From assembly GCA_012932295.1 (NCBI GenBank), contig JAAONU010000001.1, positions 7,215,104 to 7,279,103 of the forward strand: 64,000 nucleotides of DNA, in the 5' to 3' direction. This stretch comes from Cyclina sinensis. Lineage: Eukaryota; Mollusca; Bivalvia; Venerida; Veneridae. The notes under the pieces were generated by a model. That model did not search any database. It saw only the letters and a list, made by a program, of their open reading frames with translations, and was not told the origin of the DNA. Both the position numbers and the translations under genes were made by a program. Shown one piece after another: positions 58,901 through 64,000 of the stretch. Positions within the stretch are counted from its first letter, which is position 1. Every line of letters begins with the position of its first letter.

Positions 58901-61435
58901 TTGACTTTTGGCAGTAATAAGTTGAAGATATATGCATTAGGGCTATAACATTTGGAAGTGGAAAAATTGAGACCAGTTAGTTTATCCAGCTGTGAAGAAG
59001 CACTGAGAAAACTTCAAATTCTTTATTTCACACATACATAACATGCGGCTATGAAAAGATATACTTTTCTTGTCTAGGTGGTGTTTTATGCATATATATG
59101 AAAACGTCAGATTTATGTTTCATATATAATATATTCATATAAAAATAACAGCATTGTTTTTGTTTCACAAGCTTGTAACTTTGTTTCGCATCAGGTAAAT
59201 TGAGAAAAAAAGGGTGACAAAAATAAATCTCGTTGACAACTACATCCATCAATCAACAAATCACAAAAAATAGATTATAGTGTTTTTCTCATGGTTTCTT
59301 TGTTTATATGTAAGGATATATGAACAATTATTTGTCGCATCGTCTCCAATGTCATAATGTTTATGTCACCAATCAAGGAAGTGGGCATCAAATGTGTTTT
59401 ATGTGTTTTGTGTAGTTGTAAAGCAATGCACGTGTATCACACTGACGCGAACGCCTTGATATTAAATCATGTTTTACAGAACGTTCTTTAGCACGCATTT
59501 AGTCTTCCCACAAATATGTATAAAAGTCACGTGGTAGCTTTACTTTATTCATGACAGGAAGAACATTAAAGAAACGTCTACCAGTTGTACATGCAACTCG
59601 ACTAAGACCTAGTGACCATTGGATTTATTTCATACTTAAACACAACATCCCTTTGAACAAGACCTATCAAAAGACATATATTTATATGACCTTGCCCCCT
59701 AAATGACCTTGACGTCTTGAACTGCATACATTTTTTTTAACCTTGGCCCTTAAATGACCTTGATCTTGAGGTGAAATTGTCAAAACTCCCCACTTCTTAT
59801 GAATCAACAGATTTAGTTCATGTTTGCTCACAACAATCCGTCGGGGGAGATCTTCAAAATGACATGTTTTTTTTAACTGGACTCCCAAATGACCTTGATC
59901 TTTAGGTCAGATTGTTAATAATAACTACTTCTTTGAAGGATCTACAATTTATCTTCATCTTGTCCTCAGTTCAAAGGCCAAAGCTTCACTTCGGGGGAAT
60001 TGTTATCTTTCAGTGACAGTTCTTGTTTTAACGATACATCTTACATTCCTATTTTGTTACGATATTTTGTTGCTGAGCTCGCTCTGACGCCCCGATGGGG
60101 CTCGACCTAAAAATTTAGTGAATTTCAGCACCATCATTTATTCCCAGTATGACAAAAAAAGGGTTTTTAGTTACAAATACGGAAATTTAAGGGGCGGAGT
60201 TAAGATGGAGAACGTGTAATTACAGAAACTTCCAAGAAGCTCATTATGAATATAATAACCACCCTGAAGACCAGTTAGACACACCACTTCTTTAGAGGAA
60301 CGTCACGTCTACATCTACATTTTACTGCTTCAGATCGTTCAAAGATCACACTAACATTGTGTGGAAACTTAATGAGTTGGGATGGTTCTTTACTGTGGAA
60401 CACCTAAACTACCTTGGCATAATAATTTTTGATTTTTTATGTACTCAACTGAGTCTGTGATGTCCCTTATCTAGTTTTTGCTGTGCTGTTTCAATTCGTT
60501 CAGCCCTATTAAGAGTTCGTCGTGTGCATTTTCTGTTATATTCAGTACAAACCCCAAATGTTATGTAGATTATTATGTTCATTTAGTAGTCTGTGCTGTA
60601 GATTTTGTCTCAGTAACAGTTCGTCATGTAGAGTTTACGTTATTCCGGCGTTCCATACATTACACCCGCCCCCACCTCGATCTCCACCCCTGTGTGAAAT
60701 ATATACAAACTAAGCTTTCACTCAGTTAATCGGTATTTTCTATCCGATTAAGCCGTCAAAACAATATATCTAAACCACCTTATAACACTTGACAATTTAT
60801 TGAACAATGAATAATAAAAACATCAGCCCCACGGCTATGCATGATTGTTAAACTGTAACATATGTCATAATTTGTCTCATGTTAGGAAAAAATCGGGAGG
60901 TTGACAGCGATCAATGTTTATTGATCAGCGAAATATATTTATGCCAATCGATCTTTAAATAGAAGCCCCACTACAAATAAAACCGGTTAATGGAAGTATA
61001 AATATTACACAGTTAATACGCCCAGGTTTATATTAGTCACGCAAACGATTGTTATTTTGAAATTTCACAAACGGCAAAAAATGATACAGAGAGTCACATA
61101 AGTCTCAAATTACACTTGTTCCGAATGAGTAATCGGTAAACGCAGTCAAAACTAGGTGGGGCAGATTGCTGTATTGTCAAGTTTTGGTACTTACATTCTG
61201 TATCGTTCCCTGGATAGCATTCTCTAAAAAGTCCTCTGTGCCTTGTATGTGTGTATCTCGCCAATATAACATCATTAGTTCTGTCTACAAGTGTCGTCGG
61301 CGTTAAGGCCCGCTTATCTACGTCAAATTCCAACCAGTGATCAGTCGCGAACGACACAGCTAATAGAACCATTACGATCGGTCCTAAAATCGTCGCAGTC
61401 ACCAACATACATGTAGCACACGTACTCCGTGCCAT
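46743..61435 (-). CDS. four-transmembrane claudin/PMP22-superfamily protein with alternative fourth-TM exons
   Basis: Minus-strand exons 61435-61195, 55441-55319, 54089-53952, 52831-52719, then 52139-51993 or 51914-51777, then 46952-46743 join in frame (323 or 320 residues). Membrane segments: about 10-30, 127-149, 155-178 and about 216-246. The first extracellular loop has W34 (ATDHW), a GLFREC motif (68-73) close to the family's GLWxxC, paired Cys73 and Cys97, and a sequon N77-D-T. The segment with W-x-x-DDFMSRIR before TM2 recalls the TMEM178 branch, but I cannot assign an orthologue; claudin, stargazin-type or other PMP22-like roles remain possible. The cytoplasmic tail is Tyr/Pro-rich (KEYYYGYPPAGYSYQGPY) and lacks a clear PDZ ligand. 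Expected location: plasma membrane, cell junctions or as a channel partner. Start: ATG in ATCAAAATGG, a good Kozak context. Confidence 0.87.
46953..51776 (-). other. claudin-like gene last intron
   Basis: 4,824 bp. Contains an interspersed repeat (48230-48990). The overlapping plus and minus frames at 50254-50641 were examined as a possible alternative last exon and not supported. Confidence 0.75.
48230..48990 (+). repeat. interspersed repeat with three 165-bp modules ('acaagaggccc' type)
   Basis: Head ACAAGAGGCCCAAGTGGGCC, then modules starting at 48481, 48645 and 48812, each with AAGTCnAAAA, 'ggggcataac', 'agggttaycygc', 'ttgatggtgatc' and 'gacagtttgtgagaaatgga'-like strings. A second head-like ACAAGAGGGTCATGACAATT begins at about 48966. 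I associate this repeat with mollusc genomes. No coding potential. Confidence 0.75.
51777..51914 (-). CDS. claudin-like gene alternative exon 5b
   Basis: 46 codons, phase 0 at both ends, between TTTTTAG and GTATTT. Encodes NIRQATDREYGYSYIIGW, a hydrophobic span and GGERYTEK. Aligns with exon 5a at 34 of 44 positions, so it is a tandem exon duplicate that would supply a different fourth membrane segment. Confidence 0.85.
51993..52139 (-). CDS. claudin-like gene alternative exon 5a
   Basis: 49 codons, phase 0 at both ends, between TTTCATAG and GTACCA. Encodes EIRTATDRDYGYSYIIGW, the TM4 span and GAERYADRSDK. Lies 78 bp before exon 5b in transcription order. Confidence 0.87.
52140..52718 (-). 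other. claudin-like gene intron 4
   Basis: 579 bp, GTAAGT...CATAG; AT-rich, nothing recognised. Confidence 0.8.
52719..52831 (-). CDS. claudin-like gene exon 4
   Basis: 113 nt between TTTCAG and GTAAGT, ends phase 0. Completes the Ala codon and encodes FSTAASIAFFHGAEYLERN, then KITQEDPYMGQFYLSWNA: the end of TM3 and the second extracellular loop. Confidence 0.88.
52832..53951 (-). other. claudin-like gene intron 3
   Basis: 1,120 bp, with an ATC/GTC trinucleotide microsatellite (52940-53165). Confidence 0.8.
52940..53165 (+). repeat. ATC-type trinucleotide microsatellite
   Basis: Imperfect run of ATC, GTC, TTC and ACC triplets with short interruptions. The Ile/Val-rich plus frame and the Asp-rich minus frame across it are artefacts of the repeat. 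Confidence 0.9.
53952..54089 (-). CDS. claudin-like gene exon 3
   Basis: 138 nt between a TTCCAG acceptor and GTAAGA. Completes the His codon and encodes LMRCWLAFFIIALVVFLVAY (TM2 start), IFGLVLCCWRQSKWAYIAGL and CAYIA (TM3 start). Confidence 0.9.
54090..55318 (-). other. claudin-like gene intron 2
   Basis: 1,229 bp; an A run at 54962-54980 on the plus strand, otherwise nothing recognised. Confidence 0.8.
55319..55441 (-). CDS. claudin-like gene exon 2
   Basis: 123 nt between TTTTCAG and GTAAGT; completes a Phe codon and encodes LENRKPSDEDVVDNYCFHVR, then YSIPEEGSQGDWDDDFMSRI. This is the rest of the first extracellular loop with the second conserved Cys (C97). Confidence 0.87.
55951..55990 (+). 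repeat. G-quadruplex-capable G tract after (TG)n
   Basis: 'gggagtgggggggggg' followed by four GGGGA units, immediately after a (TG)n run. At least five G4 runs separated by A satisfy the G-quadruplex pattern. It lies in the intron of the minus-strand gene, so the RNA would be C-rich. Confidence 0.8.
58490..58757 (-). repeat. tRNA-derived SINE, family A
   Basis: Minus-strand copy: A box complement near 58733-58750 (GATCAGTGGTACACTGGT on the minus strand), B box complement GGAGTTGAACTC at 58692-58703, then the body complement including 'ggtttaacgtctcatccgag', 'cattccagaaacactcctgg' and 'ggacgtctctgc'. Confidence 0.8.
59680..60125 (-). repeat. interspersed repeat with three TGACCTTGA sites
   Basis: Three AAATGACCTTGA strings (TGACCTTGA at 59704-59712, 59755-59763 and 59890-59898) plus TGACCTTGCC at 59687. 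On the minus strand each reads TCAAGGTCA, the extended half site bound by monomeric nuclear receptors (ERR/SF-1 type). The end includes CCCCGATGGGG (about 60090). Boundaries are approximate. Confidence 0.6.
61195..61435 (-). CDS. claudin-like gene exon 1 (first coding)
   Basis: 241 nt from ATG to a GTAAGTAC donor: 80 codons plus one base. Encodes MARSTCATCMLVTATILGPI and VMVLLAVSFATDHWLEFDVD (TM1 and loop start), through RGLFRECYPGNDTE. Confidence 0.88.
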
Positions 61436-61469
61436 TTTGATGGCTTGTAAGTCCAACTAAACTAAAAAA

Positions 61470-61503
61470 TAACAAAAATTGTCACAGGTGTTAATACTTT
61501 ATA
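61470..61503 (-). promoter_or_regulatory. candidate TATA promoter of the claudin-like gene
   Basis: On the minus strand TATAAA lies at 61503-61498, which would place a start near 61470, about 35 nt before the ATG. An alternative is that TTTAG near 61460 is an acceptor for an upstream untranslated exon, for example one ending at an AGCAG/GTATGT donor near 63028. The two models cannot be separated by eye. Confidence 0.35.
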
Positions 61504-61833
61504 CACCCGACCTACGTTGGGACGAAATCGAAATGGTAACTGAGAATGGTACACCGCCCCACGATGACAAGTGTACCGAAGAAGTCTTTACAAAAGAACC
61601 TGTCAAGCGTGATACGTGTAAACATAGTCTAAAATGCAGTTATTTCATACCTGGCTGCGTACAATAATAGCTTAAATACATAGCCATACCGTATACGGGA
61701 CGACAAGATATAACTGTTACAGTCCAAACTAGTGTCAGGTGTATTGGAAAATGAATTAGAGGATCAATGAAGAAAATAAGACAAATCAGTAATAAGGTCA
61801 CTGAACCAAGGACGTGGAAATTGTATCCTGCAA

Positions 61834-62861
61834 CAGGGCCGGATCCAGAAATTTTTGACTGGGGGGGCTTGGGGGAAGGTACGGAAGGGGGTGACCCCCT
61901 TCTGTAGGGGGGGTTTGGGGGGCCTCCCCCAAGAAAATTTTCTAAAAAGGTGGACTAAATGGCTCATTTTGGTGCATATTAGGCATAAAAATATAATGAA
62001 ATTCGTGTAAGAAATTAAAAGAAATATATTGGTATTTTTTTTAAATGTTCAACTAAAGCAAAAAACATATGACAAGTTTTAACTTTTTTTTATTTTATAT
62101 TTATAAAGTCCTCTGAAACAAATAATTTATCAATAAATTAATTTTCATAACAAATAACGTCATCACATTATCAGGGCCGGATCCAGAAATTTCTGACGGG
62201 GGGGGGGGGGGCTTTTAGGAAAGTACGGAAGGGGGAGACACCCTTCCGAAGGGGGGGTTGGGGGGCCTCCCCTAAGAAAATTTTATAAAAAGGTTGAGTA
62301 AATGGCTCATTTTGGTGCATTTAAAGCATAAAAATTTAATGAAATTTGTGTGAGAATTTAAAAGGAATATACTGGTATTCTTTAAAATGTTCAACTAAGC
62401 AAAAAACAAAATACGGTATGGCAAGTTTTAACTTTTTTTTATTTTTTTATTTATAAAGTCCTGTGAAACAAATAATTTATCAGTATATTAACTGACAAAT
62501 AACAATGTCATCACAATATCATCAGGCAACTGATCATGATCAGCAGACGCTCATTTAACAACTTTATCAAATACGTCAAGGTTAATAGACGCTTGAAAAC
62601 TATACATCGTGATCAGTCTGGAGAACTCTCGGATATTCATTGTTTAATATACACGGCTATAAAAATGCGAACTCGTTATCAGTTGTTACGCAATATTGCA
62701 TGACCGTTGCAAATTGAAAGGTTGATTGTGTTTCTGTTACGTGGTGAAAAGAGCTGAAAAAATGTTTGAGAGTCTTTAAATATAAGCCCTTTTATTTTTT
62801 TACGAACGGGTCAGCTGGGGGGGCTTGGGCCCCATAAGCCCCCCCGGTAAATCCGTGCCTG
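61834..62861. mobile_element. non-autonomous DNA-transposon-like element ('gggccggatcc' type) with internal duplication
   Basis: Begins CAGGGCCGGATCCAG and ends ATCCGTGCCTG, whose reverse complement is CAGGCACGGAT, so the termini are imperfect inverted repeats. Both ends are flanked by CTGCAA (61828-61833 and 62862-62867), a candidate 6-bp target duplication. The first 340 bp are repeated in tandem (61834 and about 62176), each with long G runs and 'aatggctcattttggtgcat'. The far end has a G/C-run palindrome ('gggggggcttgggccccata', 'agccccccc'). No open frame for a transposase. I associate this repeat with mollusc genomes. Confidence 0.75.
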
Positions 62862-62867
62862 CTGCAA

Positions 62868-64000
62868 GTTATCGATGCAAAGTTAGAATCCAGCATCTTC
62901 CTTAACAATTCTAAGTTTTCTTCTGTGTAGCATTGCTATTATCATCGCCGGACATTGGCTATTCGCAGCTCTAAGCATTGACAGTAAGATAACGTCTTAA
63001 TAAATCATATAATAAACTAACATACCTGCTTAAACTGGTTGTTCGTCACTTTGACGGCTGTTTATATAACTGAAAAAAATGTCATAACAGTATTCCCTTG
63101 CAGTTTTCCTATGATTAATCGAAGAAATTGTGTTGAAATAGTCTATCTATATATTTTCAGTATATATACTGACTATCAGACCGTTGCACCCATAAGAGTT
63201 TGGTTACTTTATGCTTCAGGGGTAAGAAACAAGAAGCATCCCGCTTTAATTCCAAAACTGAAAAAAAATCAAAATACAAACATTTACAACAAAAACTGTT
63301 CAAATGGGGAGGTAAAGGGAATTTTGCTGTTCTGTGCATTTTTAAGCTCTAAATGTATATGCCACATCGCATCATATAGAAAAGTTTCCGGGGAAACATA
63401 CTCGAACCCACTAGAAGGTGAGGTGACACTTCAGTATCATACAAGCTACGTCTTTTAGCTAATATGTTTTCCAGTCAAAAAGTATGTGCAAATTTAAATA
63501 TTTAAAACAATAAAAACACAAATGAAGTTAAAAATGGGGAACACAAAATCAAAATAAAATGCTTGTGTATTATCGTTACGGCACTGCAAAGACCTAATTT
63601 ACCGTTGTCAACCTAAAAGGTCCGTTTCACTGAAGTTCTCGGAACGAAGGAAAATGAAGTTATTGATTTCACATAGATGACTTTAACTCAATCGAGCAAA
63701 TCGGGGAGTTCGTAGATATATATATATATATATATATGGGGGGGCAGCATGATAAATGCTGGTGACACTATTTGTTTAGAAGAAAAAGTAACGAATTTGA
63801 ACGTTTTTGTCAACCAGTTTCAGAGTCTTTTTTTAGACATTTTCCAGAAGGTAAAAAAAACTAGATGTTTTTTTTTGTGAATAACGCATGTCCCCCCCCC
63901 CACCCGCACCCGATGGAAGGAAGGCCAAGGAAGAGATATCACCTTTCTGAAACAGAAGACTCTGTCATTTAATATGGCATAAAGATCATTATATATATTA
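62868..64000. other. upstream flank, no gene recognised
   Basis: AT-rich. A TA microsatellite at about 63714-63737 is followed by a G run, and a C run lies at 63892-63900. A possible untranslated exon of the claudin-like gene may end near 63028 (minus). The 139-codon plus frame at 63039-63458 shows no family features. Confidence 0.45.

Larger units (their letters stand above)
55442..61194 (-). other. claudin-like gene intron 1
   Basis: 5,753 bp. Contains a G-rich tract (55951-55990), a SINE A copy (58490-58757) and a repeat with ERR-type half sites (59680-60125). No extra exon recognised. Confidence 0.75.

Noticed and set aside
61479..61667. 62-codon plus frame just upstream of the claudin-like gene (contains RWDEIEMVTENG and four Cys)
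   Set aside because: Somewhat protein-like, but it starts only at a non-ATG codon, overlaps the candidate TATA promoter of the opposite gene and has no partner exon.
63039..63458. 139-codon plus frame near the right edge
   Set aside because: No recognisable motif, AT-driven composition and no splice or promoter context.

Overview
The window is eukaryotic nuclear DNA: AT-rich and gene-poor, with small coding exons separated by introns bounded by GT/AG and a large load of tRNA-derived SINEs, MITE-like elements, minisatellites and simple repeats. The repeat types (short elements rich in AGGTCA-type motifs, the 'gggccggatcc' element, the 'acaagaggccc' element) are ones I associate with mollusc genomes, bivalves in particular. 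That assignment is an inference; no organism-specific gene settles it. Three complete multi-exon genes and one partial gene can be assembled by hand with matching splice phases. Layout: 1-2.1 kb holds a 25-bp minisatellite and, on the minus strand, a signal-peptide exon whose gene continues off the left edge. 2.1-16.2 kb is intergenic: SINE pieces, a large inverted minisatellite locus (6.38-8.24 kb), a TIR element carrying a tRNA-like Pol III promoter (9.57-10.03 kb), GAT and tetranucleotide arrays. 16.26-35.93 kb (+) is a five-exon Polycomb chromobox (CBX/Pc) gene with an N-terminal chromodomain, a basic segment and a C-terminal RING1-binding C-box; its promoter carries CRE and NRF1 sites. 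36-41.2 kb is intergenic with a repeat framed by a 20-G and a 38-C run and a full tRNA-derived SINE. 41.65-43.71 kb (+) is a compact three-exon gene for an unrecognised 178-residue protein built around seven R-x-x-S basophilic kinase-type motifs; its start codon lies inside a perfect CRE. 46.74-61.44 kb (-) is a six-exon-long gene for a four-transmembrane claudin/PMP22-superfamily protein, with a tandemly duplicated exon for the fourth membrane segment (likely alternative exons, 78 bp apart). 61.8-62.9 kb is a DNA-transposon-like element with a candidate 6-bp target duplication. The genes do not form an operon or a pathway: they are independent loci, one a chromatin repressor, one a putative phosphoprotein, one a membrane protein. 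The most interesting points are the multi-R-x-x-S protein, the duplicated transmembrane exon, the tandem duplication over the stop codon and poly(A) signal of the chromobox gene, and several mobile repeats carrying ready-made nuclear-receptor sites.
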